A DNA stretch of 64,000 nt from NCBI RefSeq assembly GCF_016755875.1, contig NZ_BNED01000005.1, positions 4,292,001-4,356,000 of the forward strand, written 5' to 3'. The stretch is from Streptomyces spororaveus. Lineage in GTDB: Bacteria; Actinomycetota; Actinomycetes; Streptomycetales; Streptomycetaceae. The notes beneath the pieces were generated by a model. That model was given only the letters and a program-made list of their open reading frames with translations, did not search any database and was not told the DNA's origin. This document shows positions 44,641 to 52,872 of the stretch, piece by piece (position 1 is the stretch's first letter; each line of letters begins with the position of its first letter). A program made the translations under genes and the position numbers.

Positions 44641-46323
44641 ATGGCCGCCGAGCTCACCGTCCCCCAGCTGTCCGCCAAGCACCGGCCCACCCTGGACCAG
44701 GCCCTTTCGGCGATCCGCAGCCGTGCCTACTGGTCCCCGCATCCCGAACATCCCAAGGCGTACGGCGAGACCGCGCCCGCCGACGGGCTCGCCGCCTTCG
44801 AAGCCGTCCGCGGCACGCGGCTGGACCTGGGCCAGCCCGGCACCGACGGCTGGACGGGCGCCGAGGTGTCCCCGTACGGCCCGGAGCTGGGTGTCGAGTA
44901 CCCGCACGTGGACCCGGACGTGCTGCTGCCCGCGATGAAGGCCGGCATGGGTGCCTGGCGCGACGCGGGCCCCGAGGCGCGCGCCCTGGTCTGTATCGAG
45001 ATCCTGGCCCGCATCTCCGCCCGGACCCACGAGTTCGCGCACGCGGTCATGCACACCAGCGGCCAGGCCTTCATGATGGCGTTCCAGGCCGGCGGCCCGC
45101 ACGCCCAGGACCGCGGCCTGGAGGCCGTGGCCTATGCCTACGAGGAGCAGACCCGGGTCCCCGGCCAGGCCGACTGGTCGAAGCCGCAGGGCAAGAAGGA
45201 CCCGCTGGAGCTCGGCAAGACCTTCACCGCCGTCCCGCGCGGTGTCGCCCTCATGATCGGCTGCAACACCTTCCCGACCTGGAACGGCTACCCGGGCCTG
45301 TTCGCCTCGCTCGCCACCGGCAACGCGGTGCTGGTCAAGCCGCACCCGCGGGCCGTGCTGCCGCTCGCGCTGACCGTCAAGGTCGCGCGCGAGGTCCTCG
45401 CCGAGGCCGGCTTCGACCCGAACCTCGTGGCGCTCGCGGTCGAGCGCCCGGGTGAGGGCATCGCCAAGACCCTCGCGGTCCGCCCCGAGATCAAGCTGAT
45501 CGACTACACCGGATCCACGGAGTTCGGGGACTGGCTGGAGACCAACGCCCGCCAGGCGCAGGTCTACACGGAGAAGGCCGGCGTCAACACCGTCGTCCTG
45601 GACTCCACCGACAACTACAAGGGCATGCTGTCCAACCTGGCGTTCTCGCTGTCCCTGTACAGCGGCCAGATGTGCACCACCCCGCAGAATCTGCTGATCC
45701 CGCGCGACGGCATCGCGACGGACGCCGGCCACAAGACCTACGACGAGGTCGTCGCCGACCTCGCCGCCTCGGTCGGCGGCCTGCTGGGCGACGACGCCCG
45801 GGCCAACGCGCTGCTCGGCGCACTGGTCAACCCGGACGTCAGGACGCGGCTGGAGGCGGCGGCCGCGCTCGGCGAGGTCGCGCTGGCCTCCCGCGAGGTC
45901 GTGAACCCCGAGTTCCCGGACGCCGTGGTCCGCACCCCCGTCATGGTCAAGCTGGACGCCGCCAAGGCGGACCCGGAGGCCCCGTACCTCTCCGAGTGCT
46001 TCGGCCCGGTCTCCTTCGCGGTGGCCGTGGACACCACCGCCGACGCCCTCGACCTGCTGCGCCGCACGGTGCGGGAGAAGGGCGCGATGACGGTGGGCGC
46101 GTACACCACCTCCCCGGACACCGAGCGGGCCGTCGAGGAGGTCTGCCTGGAGGAGTCCGCGCAGCTCTCCCTGAACCTGACCGGCGGGGTGTTCGTCAAC
46201 CAGACCGCCGCGTTCTCGGACTTCCACGGCTCCGGCGGCAACCCGGCGGCCAACGCGGCCCTGTGCGACGGCGCCTTCGTCGCGAACCGCTTCCGGGTGG
46301 TGGAGGTCCGCCGCCAGGCGTAA
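44641..46323 (+). CDS. paaN: Phenylacetate degradation protein PaaN (aldehyde dehydrogenase family)
   Basis: A 560-residue PaaN of the actinobacterial subtype. The N-terminal 100 residues are particular to the family (RSRAYWSPHPEHPKAYGETAPADG). The aldehyde dehydrogenase fold follows: GCNTFPTWNGYPGLFASLATGNAVLVKPHPRAVLPL, LIDYTGSTEFGDWLE and the active-site cysteine segment SLYSGQMCTTPQNLLIP. PaaN subtype enzymes oxidise the ring-opened 3-oxo-5,6-dehydrosuberyl-CoA semialdehyde without the hydratase half of PaaZ. The ATG at 44641 has AGGAGTTGG upstream. It is divergent from paaH with a shared operator, and forms the phenylacetate pathway with paaABCDE 4.5 kb downstream. Confidence 0.93.
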   Translation: MAAELTVPQLSAKHRPTLDQALSAIRSRAYWSPHPEHPKAYGETAPADGLAAFEAVRGTRLDLGQPGTDGWTGAEVSPYGPELGVEYPHVDPDVLLPAMKAGMGAWRDAGPEARALVCIEILARISARTHEFAHAVMHTSGQAFMMAFQAGGPHAQDRGLEAVAYAYEEQTRVPGQADWSKPQGKKDPLELGKTFTAVPRGVALMIGCNTFPTWNGYPGLFASLATGNAVLVKPHPRAVLPLALTVKVAREVLAEAGFDPNLVALAVERPGEGIAKTLAVRPEIKLIDYTGSTEFGDWLETNARQAQVYTEKAGVNTVVLDSTDNYKGMLSNLAFSLSLYSGQMCTTPQNLLIPRDGIATDAGHKTYDEVVADLAASVGGLLGDDARANALLGALVNPDVRTRLEAAAALGEVALASREVVNPEFPDAVVRTPVMVKLDAAKADPEAPYLSECFGPVSFAVAVDTTADALDLLRRTVREKGAMTVGAYTTSPDTERAVEEVCLEESAQLSLNLTGGVFVNQTAAFSDFHGSGGNPAANAALCDGAFVANRFRVVEVRRQA

Positions 46324-46383
46324 CCGCGTCACCGCGTCACCGCACGACCGCAGACCCCCGGCCCGGGTGGACCGCACCCCCCG

Positions 46384-47031
46384 CTACTCCTGCCGCTCCC
46401 CGGCGAAGAGGCGTGAGGAGGCGTCCACCTGGGCCATCCTGCGCAGGGCCGCGAACATCGCGTCGCCCACCACGGTGCCCACGACCACCGCCTCGACCAG
46501 GTCCGCGCGGTCCGCCCGGCGACCCGTGTACTCCAGGTCCACCCGGGCCACGCGCTCGGCCGCGTCGGCGTAGTCGTCGAGCAGTTCGGCGAAGGAGCCG
46601 TGGCCCACCCGTGCGAGGGAGGCCAGGGCCGCCACGAGCGCGCCGAACGCCTTGTTCCCGGCGTGGACGCGCCAGCCCCGCTCCTCGATCAGGCGCGTCA
46701 CCCGCTCCCGGGCCAGCACCGTCTCGGCGTCGTCGTCGACCCCGCCGTCGCCGTACTCGGGCACCAGCCGCCGGGCCGCGGTGCCGAGCAGCTTGTGCAC
46801 CGGCTGCTCCTTGTCGTCGATGGCCTCGAGGACGTCCCCGATGGCCGCCACCGACAGCCCGCCGACCTCCAGCAGGGCGCGGATCAGCCGCAGCCGCCGC
46901 TCGTGCCCGTCGTCGTAGCTCGCCTGGTTGGGGCTGCTCAGCTCGCCCGGCGGAAGCAGGCCCTCCCGTACGTAGTACTTGATCGTCGGTACCGGGACCC
47001 CGGTACGGCGGCTCAACTCTCCGATGCGCAT
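46384..47031 (-). CDS. MerR-family regulator
   Basis: A 215-residue MerR protein. The HTH is MRIGELSRRTGVPVPTIKYYVREGLLPPGELSSPNQASYDDGHERRLRLI, and the coiled-coil follows. The C-terminal 120 residues are a helical effector domain without cysteines, so metal sensing is unlikely. It is divergent from a membrane protein gene, with 101 bp between them containing three GATAG/CTATC elements, two arranged as inverted repeats. It probably regulates itself and the membrane protein. The effector is unknown. Confidence 0.88.
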   Translation of the reverse strand: MRIGELSRRTGVPVPTIKYYVREGLLPPGELSSPNQASYDDGHERRLRLIRALLEVGGLSVAAIGDVLEAIDDKEQPVHKLLGTAARRLVPEYGDGGVDDDAETVLARERVTRLIEERGWRVHAGNKAFGALVAALASLARVGHGSFAELLDDYADAAERVARVDLEYTGRRADRADLVEAVVVGTVVGDAMFAALRRMAQVDASSRLFAGERQE

Positions 47032-47075
47032 GGCGTCTTCACTCGTTTCTCCTTGCCCCGTCCCCGCCCATCATA

Positions 47076-47113
47076 GATAGTGGAGCTATCAGATAGTGGC
47101 GAGCATCACTATC
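47076..47113. promoter_or_regulatory. MerR operator candidates with GATAGTG arms
   Basis: GATAG-TGGAG-CTATC (47076-47090) and GATAGTG-N8-CACTATC (47092-47113) are adjacent inverted repeats with perfect arms, in the gap between the MerR gene and the membrane protein gene. The second sits 20 bp before the membrane protein's ATG. MerR proteins bind such arms across promoters; the pairing with this MerR is inferred. Confidence 0.65.
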
Positions 47114-47132
47114 CATTCTTCTAGGGGGACCC

Positions 47133-48170
47133 ATGTCCGCGTTACGCACCTGGCACCGTCCACTGACCGTGTTCGCCGCAGTGATGGCGGTGTGGGCCGT
47201 CGGCTCGGCCGTGGGTCTCGCCGTCGACGACCGGGTGCTGGTCGGCGCCCCGATCTGGGCCAAGCCCTTCAAATTCGCCGTCTCGTTCGTCGGCTACGCG
47301 CTCAGCCTGGCCTGGATGCTCTCGCTGGCCACCCTGGCCCGCCCCCGCCTGCGCAGGCCCGCCTGGTGGGCCGGCACGGTCGTCGCCGCGGCGAGCACGG
47401 TGGAGATGCTGCTCATGACGGCCCAGGTGTTCCGGGGCCGGCAGAGCCACTTCAACCAGGCGACACCGCTCGACGCGCGGATCTACAGCGCCATGGCCGT
47501 CACCGTCGTCGTGCTCTGGACGGCCACGCTCGCCGTCGCCGTCCTGCTCTTCCGGTCCCGCGTCGCCGACCGGGCCACCACCTGGGCGATCCGGATCGCC
47601 GCCGTCCTCGCCCTCGCGGGCGCCGGACTCGGCTTCCTGATGACCACCCCCACCGAGGCCCAGCTCGCGGTCGACGGCACACCCGTGGCGGGCGCCCACA
47701 GCGTGGGCGTGCCGGACGGCGGACCCGCCATGCCGCTCACCGGCTGGTCGACCACCGGCGGTGACCTGCGCATCCCGCACTTCTTCGGCATGCACGCACT
47801 GCAGCTGCTCCCCCTGCTCGTGCTCGTGACGGCGGCCCTCGCCGGGCGCTTCGCCCTGCTGCGCGGGGAGCGGGTGCGGCTGCGGCTGGCCCTGGTCGCG
47901 GCCGGGGTCTACGCGGCGGTGTTCGCGCTGGTGACCTGGCAGGCGCTGCGCGGCCAGGCGCTGGTCCACCCGGACCGGCTGACGCTCGGCGCGGCCGCGG
48001 CGGTCCTGGCCGGGGGTGTTCTAGGAGTCCTCGCCGTCCTGTTCCGGGGCCGGGGGACCGCCCCAGTGGAAGAGGGTCATGGCCACGCTGGTGGCGAGGT
48101 TGTAGCTGGAGACCTGGGGGCGCATCGGCAGGGAGACGAGATGGTCCGCCCTGGCGCGCAGCTCCGGTGA
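47133..48170 (+). CDS. Multi-pass membrane protein controlled with the MerR gene
   Basis: A 345-residue protein with about seven to eight hydrophobic helices: LTVFAAVMAVWAVGSAVGLAV, FAVSFVGYALSLAWMLSLA, TVVVLWTATLAVAVLLF, LQLLPLLVLVTAALAG, ALVAAGVYAAVFALVTW and AAVLAGGVLGVLAVLF. No named family was recognised. The last about 50 residues, after FRGRG, are hydrophilic and are encoded antisense to the 3' end of the rRNA methyltransferase gene (150-bp convergent overlap). This part may be readthrough after loss of an earlier stop. The ATG at 47133 follows TAGGGGGAC. Confidence 0.75.
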   Translation: MSALRTWHRPLTVFAAVMAVWAVGSAVGLAVDDRVLVGAPIWAKPFKFAVSFVGYALSLAWMLSLATLARPRLRRPAWWAGTVVAAASTVEMLLMTAQVFRGRQSHFNQATPLDARIYSAMAVTVVVLWTATLAVAVLLFRSRVADRATTWAIRIAAVLALAGAGLGFLMTTPTEAQLAVDGTPVAGAHSVGVPDGGPAMPLTGWSTTGGDLRIPHFFGMHALQLLPLLVLVTAALAGRFALLRGERVRLRLALVAAGVYAAVFALVTWQALRGQALVHPDRLTLGAAAAVLAGGVLGVLAVLFRGRGTAPVEEGHGHAGGEVVAGDLGAHRQGDEMVRPGAQLR

Positions 48171-48782
48171 GATCCCGTGGCGCTCCGAGCCGAAGGCGAG
48201 CAGGGCGTCGTCCGGGAGGGTGAGGGCGCGGATGTCCGCGCCCTCCGGGTCGAGCGCGTAGAGCGGCCCGGGCGGCAGCTCGTCCAGTGCGAGCCGCTCG
48301 ACGGTGGTGGCGTAGTGCAGCCCGGCCCCGGCCCGGACCACGTTCGGGTGCCAGGGGTCGAGGTCGCCCCGGGTCACCACGCCGGTGGCGCCGAAGCCGG
48401 CGGCGAGCCGGACGACGGCTCCGACGTTGCCCAGGTTGCGGGGGTTGTCGAGGACGACGACCGGCGCCGGCCGGGGGACCCGGCCCAGCCCCGCGAGGCC
48501 GGCGGCCCGGTCGGGCCGTACCGCGAGCGCCGCGACCCCGGTGGGATGCACGCGCGGCAGCAGGCCCCTGAGACCGGCCCGCCGCGTCAGCCGCGCCACG
48601 GCGGCCTCGACGTCCGGAGCCAGTTCGCGGGCGAGCGCCCGTACCGCGCCGGGATCCTCGGCGATGACCATCCGCACATCGGCCCCGAACCGCAGAGCGT
48701 GCTTCAGCGTGTGAAACCCGTCGAGCAGCACGAGATCCCCCGCCTGCTCGGCCTCCCGCCATTCCCGCACCGTGTCGTCCAT
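48021..48782 (-). CDS. TrmH/SpoU-family RNA 2'-O-methyltransferase
   Basis: A 253-residue SPOUT methyltransferase. An N-terminal substrate-binding domain (VLLDGFHTLKHALRFGADVRMVIAED) leads to the SPOUT domain. Its knot motifs are VVVLDNPRNLGNVGAVVRLAAGFGATGVV, LLAFGSERHGIS and LPMRPQVSSYNLATSVAMTLFHW. These contain the Asn, Glu and Asn/Ser residues of motifs 1-3. It methylates ribose 2'-OH in rRNA or tRNA using SAM; the site is unknown, and resistance-type 23S methylation is possible but not indicated. The ATG at 48782 has TAGGGT seven bases upstream, fitting a leaderless message. The 3' end overlaps the convergent membrane protein gene. Confidence 0.9.
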   Translation of the reverse strand: MDDTVREWREAEQAGDLVLLDGFHTLKHALRFGADVRMVIAEDPGAVRALARELAPDVEAAVARLTRRAGLRGLLPRVHPTGVAALAVRPDRAAGLAGLGRVPRPAPVVVLDNPRNLGNVGAVVRLAAGFGATGVVTRGDLDPWHPNVVRAGAGLHYATTVERLALDELPPGPLYALDPEGADIRALTLPDDALLAFGSERHGISPELRARADHLVSLPMRPQVSSYNLATSVAMTLFHWGGPPAPEQDGEDS

Positions 48783-48834
48783 ACCCCCGACCCTACGGTC
48801 CGCCGCAGGGCTCGCGGACCGGAGGATCCAGCCG

Positions 48835-49995
48835 TCAGCGCGGCGCGGGCAACTGGACCGGCACCGGCTCGGCGGGGTCCGCCACCGGCTCCGCCGCACG
48901 CCGCCGCGCGGCGGCCCGTACCCCCACCCACACCAGAAAGCCCGTCGGCAGGAACACCGCATCCGCGGCGATCATCGCCAGCGAGAAGAACGGCAGCCCC
49001 AGCAGCACCGCGATGCCCGCGTGCTCCAGCATCATCAACGCCAGCAGCACGTTCTTGATCCGCCGGTTGAACAGCGTGAACGGGAACGCCACCTGCACCG
49101 CCACCGTCCCGTACGACAGCAGCATCACCAGCGTCCCGCTCCCCGCCACCAGCTCCGACAGCGTCGGCCACGGGGTGAAGTAGTCCAGCCCCAGCGGGTA
49201 GTACAGGGCCGTCCCGTCCTGCCACCGGGACCCCTGGATCTTGTACCAGCCGGCCGTCGCGTAGATCAGGCAGACCTCCGCCATGATCACCAGCATGCCC
49301 GCGTTGTGCAGCAGGTTCGCCAGGACGTCGAGGAACGCCCGCGCCTCGCCCTCCGGCTCGTGGCGGTCGACCAGCCACCACAGCCCGCAGGCCAGCCACA
49401 GCGCCGCGAACGCCGCCAGCCAGCCGTAGCCGAACCGGCCGGTGCCCGCTCCGAAGACGCACACCGCGCCCAGCACGCCCCACAGCACCGGCCCGGCCGC
49501 CCCGGCCGTCGCCGAGCCGTGCGTACGGGCCCTGCGCGCGTCCAGCGACCAGACCTGCGCGCACCGGGTCAGCACCAGGTAGATCGCCATCAGGTGGATG
49601 ACGTTGTCCCCGCCGTCGCCCATGAAGACGCTGCGGTTCTGCAGCGACAGCACGCCGACCATGAAGACCACGGACGTCGCCCGCGTGCGCCAGCCCAGCA
49701 GCAGCCCCATGCTCGCCAGCACGGACACCGCGTAGACGAGCTCGAACCACAGCGTGGAGTCGGACCACATCAGCACCGTGAAGGCGTGGTTGGAATCGAT
49801 CAGCCGCTCCGCGAGGTGCCAGCTCCACGGCCCGTCCGGCCCGTACAGCTCGGCGCGGTTCGGGAACTCGCGCAGCAGGAAGAAGAGCCAGGTCCCGGCG
49901 AAGCCGATGCGGACCACGGCGCTCTGGTACGGGCCCAGCGCCTGCCCGGTGATCCGCGCGGCCGCGTGGCCCGCCGCCCGGCGGGCGCGCTTCAC
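48835..49995 (-). CDS. HTTM (vitamin K gamma-carboxylase-like) membrane protein
   Basis: A 386-residue multi-pass membrane protein of the HTTM family, the fold shared with vitamin K-dependent gamma-glutamyl carboxylase. It opens with ALGPYQSAVVRIGFAGTWLFFLLREFPNR and has many transmembrane helices. The HTTM core includes LQNRSVFMGDGGDNVIHLMAIYLVLTRCAQVWSLD and IYATAGWYKIQGSRWQDGTALYYPLGLDYF. The GTG start at 49995 overlaps the stop of the DUF5819 gene (GTGA), so the two are made together. Bacterial HTTM proteins have no proven carboxylation substrate, apart from a few characterised cases. It is inserted between the MerR group and paaA. Confidence 0.88.
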   Translation of the reverse strand: MKRARRAAGHAAARITGQALGPYQSAVVRIGFAGTWLFFLLREFPNRAELYGPDGPWSWHLAERLIDSNHAFTVLMWSDSTLWFELVYAVSVLASMGLLLGWRTRATSVVFMVGVLSLQNRSVFMGDGGDNVIHLMAIYLVLTRCAQVWSLDARRARTHGSATAGAAGPVLWGVLGAVCVFGAGTGRFGYGWLAAFAALWLACGLWWLVDRHEPEGEARAFLDVLANLLHNAGMLVIMAEVCLIYATAGWYKIQGSRWQDGTALYYPLGLDYFTPWPTLSELVAGSGTLVMLLSYGTVAVQVAFPFTLFNRRIKNVLLALMMLEHAGIAVLLGLPFFSLAMIAADAVFLPTGFLVWVGVRAAARRRAAEPVADPAEPVPVQLPAPR

Positions 49996-50654
49996 AGCGT
50001 CCACCACGGCAGCTCCCGGTAGTAGGTCTGGGTGTCGGTGGTCTCGGTGCTCCACTTCGGCGCGGGCACCGCCGTGGTCGCCGAGCGCACCTGGATCCGC
50101 AGGACGGCCGCGTCCCGCAGGTCGGGGAGGAGCCGGTTCAGCGCGATCCGCCGGAGGTACTCCTCGGACAGCTTCCCGCGCTCGCCGGTCGGATGGTTGT
50201 CGTCGTCGTGGGAGCCGGTGAAGAAGTCCCAGGCGCGGCGGAGCTCGTTCTGCCGGGTGTGGCTGGGCAGCAGGCTGTGCCGGATGGCCTCGCCGTCCTC
50301 GGCGCTCAGGTCGTGCCAGGGGGTGGTGACCACCTCGCCGCCGGCGGCCCTGAACTCCGCGCGCGCCTCGACCGCGATGTTCTGCTGCAGGGGATTGGGG
50401 GCGAAGAGCTTCCAGTTCTGTTCGAACTCGGGGTAGACCCAGGCGTCGATCGTCTTCGCGTGCTGCTTGCTGAGGGTGTTGCCGGGGGCCACGTGCAGGA
50501 AGACGAGCGCGAGGTGCAAGCAGGCCGCGACCGCGATCGCCCCCAGGGCCAGGGCGGCCATGACCCGGAACGGGGCGGACAGACCGGCGATTCCGGGCGT
50601 CCGCGGGGGCGGCGGAGCAGCCCCTTCGGCGGGCTCGTGCTCGTTCGAATCCAT
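49992..50654 (-). CDS. DUF5819 membrane-anchored protein, partner of the HTTM protein
   Basis: A 220-residue protein. After a Pro-rich inside tail comes one membrane helix (PFRVMAALALGAIAVAACLHLALVFLHVAP). The extracytoplasmic part has the DUF5819 signature WVYPEFEQNWKLFAPNPLQQNIAVEARAEF. Its C-terminal end (TDTQTYYRELPWWTL) overlaps the HTTM start by 4 bp. DUF5819-HTTM pairs recur in Streptomyces, so a two-part membrane enzyme is likely, but its reaction is not known. It is divergent from paaA over 135 bp. Confidence 0.82.
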   Translation of the reverse strand: MDSNEHEPAEGAAPPPPRTPGIAGLSAPFRVMAALALGAIAVAACLHLALVFLHVAPGNTLSKQHAKTIDAWVYPEFEQNWKLFAPNPLQQNIAVEARAEFRAAGGEVVTTPWHDLSAEDGEAIRHSLLPSHTRQNELRRAWDFFTGSHDDDNHPTGERGKLSEEYLRRIALNRLLPDLRDAAVLRIQVRSATTAVPAPKWSTETTDTQTYYRELPWWTL

Positions 50655-50738
50655 CCCCACCCGATCGTCCGGCGTCCACAGGGTTGACCTCAGAGGTTGA
50701 CACCCTACGGGCCGCCGTCTCACCATTGAAGCGAATGA

Positions 50739-50752
50739 ACCGAACGATCGGT
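50739..50752. promoter_or_regulatory. PaaR-type operator upstream of paaA
   Basis: ACCGAACGATCGGT, the exact reverse complement of the site upstream of paaN, followed by an extra CGGTCGGG half-repeat. It lies 37 bp before the paaA ATG, in the region divergent from the DUF5819 gene. Confidence 0.75.
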
Positions 50753-50789
50753 CGGTCGGGCGGACAGCGGACTCTGGCAGGGGGCCGGA

Positions 50790-51851
50790 ATGGTGGCAGT
50801 GACCCCGGAGACGGGGCCGGACACGGCCCTCGGGACAGACGGGACGGACGGGACAGGCATGACTGCTGACCTGGGCGCACAGCTCGCGGCGGCATTCGAC
50901 GCGGCCGTGGCGGCCGACGAGCGCGTGGAGCCGCGCGACTGGATGCCGGACGAATACCGCGCCTCCCTGGTGCGCCAGATGGCGCAGCACGCCCATTCCG
51001 AGATCATCGGCATGCAGCCCGAGGCCAACTGGATCACGCGCGCGCCCTCGCTGCGCCGCAAGGCGATCCTGATGGCCAAGGTCCAGGACGAGGCCGGCCA
51101 CGGGCTGTACCTCTACAGCGCGGCCGAGACCCTCGGCACCAGCCGCGACGAGCTGCTCGACAAGCTCCACTCGGGCAAGCAGAAGTACTCCTCGATCTTC
51201 AACTACCCCACCCTGACCTGGGCGGACGTCGGCGCCATCGGCTGGCTCGTGGACGGTGCGGCGATCACCAACCAGGTCCCGATCTGCCGCTGCTCCTACG
51301 GGCCCTACGCACGCGCCATGGTCCGGATCTGCAAGGAGGAGTCCTTCCACCAGCGCCAGGGGTACGAGCTGCTCCTCGCCCTCTCGCAGGGCACCGAGGC
51401 CCAGCACGCGATGGCCCAGGACGCGGTGGACCGGTGGTGGTGGCCGTCGCTGATGATGTTCGGCCCGCCGGACGACGAGTCCGCGCACTCGGCGCAGTCG
51501 ATGGCCTGGCGCATCAAGCGGCACTCGAACGACGAGCTGCGCCAGCGGTTCGTGGACATCGCCGTCCCCCAGGCCGAGTCCCTCGGCCTGACCCTGCCCG
51601 ACCCGGACCTGAAGTGGAACGAGGAGCGCGGGCACCACGACTTCGGCGCCATCGACTGGGCCGAGTTCTGGAACGTCCTCAAGGGCAACGGCCCCTGCAA
51701 CGAGGAGCGGATCGGCCAGCGGCGCAGGGCCCACGAGGAAGGTGCCTGGGTGCGCGACGCGGCCGCCGCGTACGCGCGCAAGCAGACGGCACAGCAGGTG
51801 GCACAGCAAGCGGCGAAGCACGCCGGACAGAACGAGGAGGCACGGGTATGA
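50790..51851 (+). CDS. paaA: Phenylacetyl-CoA epoxidase subunit PaaA
   Basis: A 353-residue catalytic subunit of the ring 1,2-phenylacetyl-CoA epoxidase. The diiron ligands lie in helices with [34 protein letters not shown] and ERGHHDFG. The early [29 protein letters not shown] part is near identical to characterised PaaA. The ATG at 50790 has AGGGGG five bases upstream and is chosen; the ATG at 50859 would remove a 23-residue Thr/Gly-rich tail. ATGA overlap with paaB. The operon order A-B-C-D-E is complete here. The C-terminal 15 residues are an Ala/Gln-rich tail beyond the usual length. Confidence 0.95.
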   Translation: MVAVTPETGPDTALGTDGTDGTGMTADLGAQLAAAFDAAVAADERVEPRDWMPDEYRASLVRQMAQHAHSEIIGMQPEANWITRAPSLRRKAILMAKVQDEAGHGLYLYSAAETLGTSRDELLDKLHSGKQKYSSIFNYPTLTWADVGAIGWLVDGAAITNQVPICRCSYGPYARAMVRICKEESFHQRQGYELLLALSQGTEAQHAMAQDAVDRWWWPSLMMFGPPDDESAHSAQSMAWRIKRHSNDELRQRFVDIAVPQAESLGLTLPDPDLKWNEERGHHDFGAIDWAEFWNVLKGNGPCNEERIGQRRRAHEEGAWVRDAAAAYARKQTAQQVAQQAAKHAGQNEEARV

Positions 51852-52132
51852 CGCAGAACTGGCCCCTGTGGGAGGTCTTCGTGCGCTCGCGCCGCGGCCT
51901 CTCGCACACGCACGCGGGCAGCCTGCACGCCCCCGACGCGGAGATGGCCCTGCGCAACGCCCGCGATCTCTACACCCGGCGCGGCGAGGGCATCTCGATC
52001 TGGGTGGTGCCCTCCACCGAGATCACCGCCTCCTCCCCGGACGAGCGGGACCCCTTCTTCGCCCCGTCCGCCGACAAGCCGTACCGGCACCCCACCTTCT
52101 ACGACATCCCGGAGGGGGTGAGCCACCTGTGA
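51848..52132 (+). CDS. paaB: Phenylacetyl-CoA epoxidase subunit PaaB
   Basis: A 94-residue accessory subunit. The family motif [50 protein letters not shown] is complete, with normal length. PaaB links PaaA-PaaC heterodimers in the complex and is needed in vivo. The start overlaps paaA (ATGA) and its stop overlaps paaC (GTGA), giving tight coupling. Confidence 0.95.
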   Translation: MTQNWPLWEVFVRSRRGLSHTHAGSLHAPDAEMALRNARDLYTRRGEGISIWVVPSTEITASSPDERDPFFAPSADKPYRHPTFYDIPEGVSHL

Positions 52133-52872
52133 CCAGCACCGACACCACGCGCCTCACCGGCGCCACCGCCGCGGCGGCGCTCGCGCTCGGCGACGACGCG
52201 CTGATCCTCTCCCACCGCCTCGGCGAATGGGCCGGACACGCCCCCGTGCTGGAGGAGGAGGTCGCCCTCGCCAACATCGCCCTCGACCTGCTCGGCCAGG
52301 CCCGGATCCTGCTGTCCATGGTCGGCGACGAGGACGAGCTGGCGTACCTGCGCGAGGAGCGGTCCTTCCGCAACCTCCAGCTGGTCGAGCAGCCGAACGG
52401 CGACTTCGCCCACACCATCGCCCGTCAGCTCTACTTCTCCTTCTACCAGCACGAGGTCTACGGAGAGCTCGCCCGCGGGGACGGCCCGTTCGCCCCGCTG
52501 GCGGCCAAGGCCGTCAAGGAGACCGCGTACCACCGGGACCACGCCGAGCAGTGGACCCTGCGGCTCGGGGACGGCACCGAGGAGAGCCGCAGCCGTATGC
52601 GGGCCGCCCTCGACGCGATGTGGAAGTACACCGGCGAGATGTTCCAGCCGGTGGACGGCCTCGACGGCCTGGACCTGACCGCCCTGGAGGAGCGCTGGCT
52701 GGCCGCGCTGACCGGCGTACTGGAGCAGGCCGGCCTCGATCTGCCCCAGGGGCCGCGCACCGGCGCCTGGGCGGCCGGGGCCGGACGGCAGGGTCTGCAC
52801 ACCGAGTCCTTCGGCCGGATGCTCGCCGAGATGCAGCACCTGCACCGCAGCCACCCGGGGGCCTCATGGTGA
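52129..52872 (+). CDS. paaC: Phenylacetyl-CoA epoxidase subunit PaaC
   Basis: A 247-residue structural partner of PaaA with the same helical fold but without a working diiron centre. Its typical segments are ALILSHRLGEWAGHAPVLEEEVALANIALDLLGQARILL, NGDFAHTIARQLYFSFYQHEVYGEL and KAVKETAYHRDHAEQWTLRLGDGTEES. The GTG at 52129 overlaps paaB. It overlaps paaD by 7 bp at its end. The length is normal. Confidence 0.94.
   Translation: MTSTDTTRLTGATAAAALALGDDALILSHRLGEWAGHAPVLEEEVALANIALDLLGQARILLSMVGDEDELAYLREERSFRNLQLVEQPNGDFAHTIARQLYFSFYQHEVYGELARGDGPFAPLAAKAVKETAYHRDHAEQWTLRLGDGTEESRSRMRAALDAMWKYTGEMFQPVDGLDGLDLTALEERWLAALTGVLEQAGLDLPQGPRTGAWAAGAGRQGLHTESFGRMLAEMQHLHRSHPGASW

Noticed and set aside
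44641..46323. PaaN considered as a bifunctional PaaZ-type enzyme
   Set aside because: The protein ends after the aldehyde dehydrogenase fold at 560 residues and has no MaoC-like hydratase domain.
48021..48782. The rRNA methyltransferase considered as an antibiotic self-resistance gene
   Set aside because: No biosynthetic gene cluster lies nearby and TrmH/SpoU family members are mostly housekeeping.
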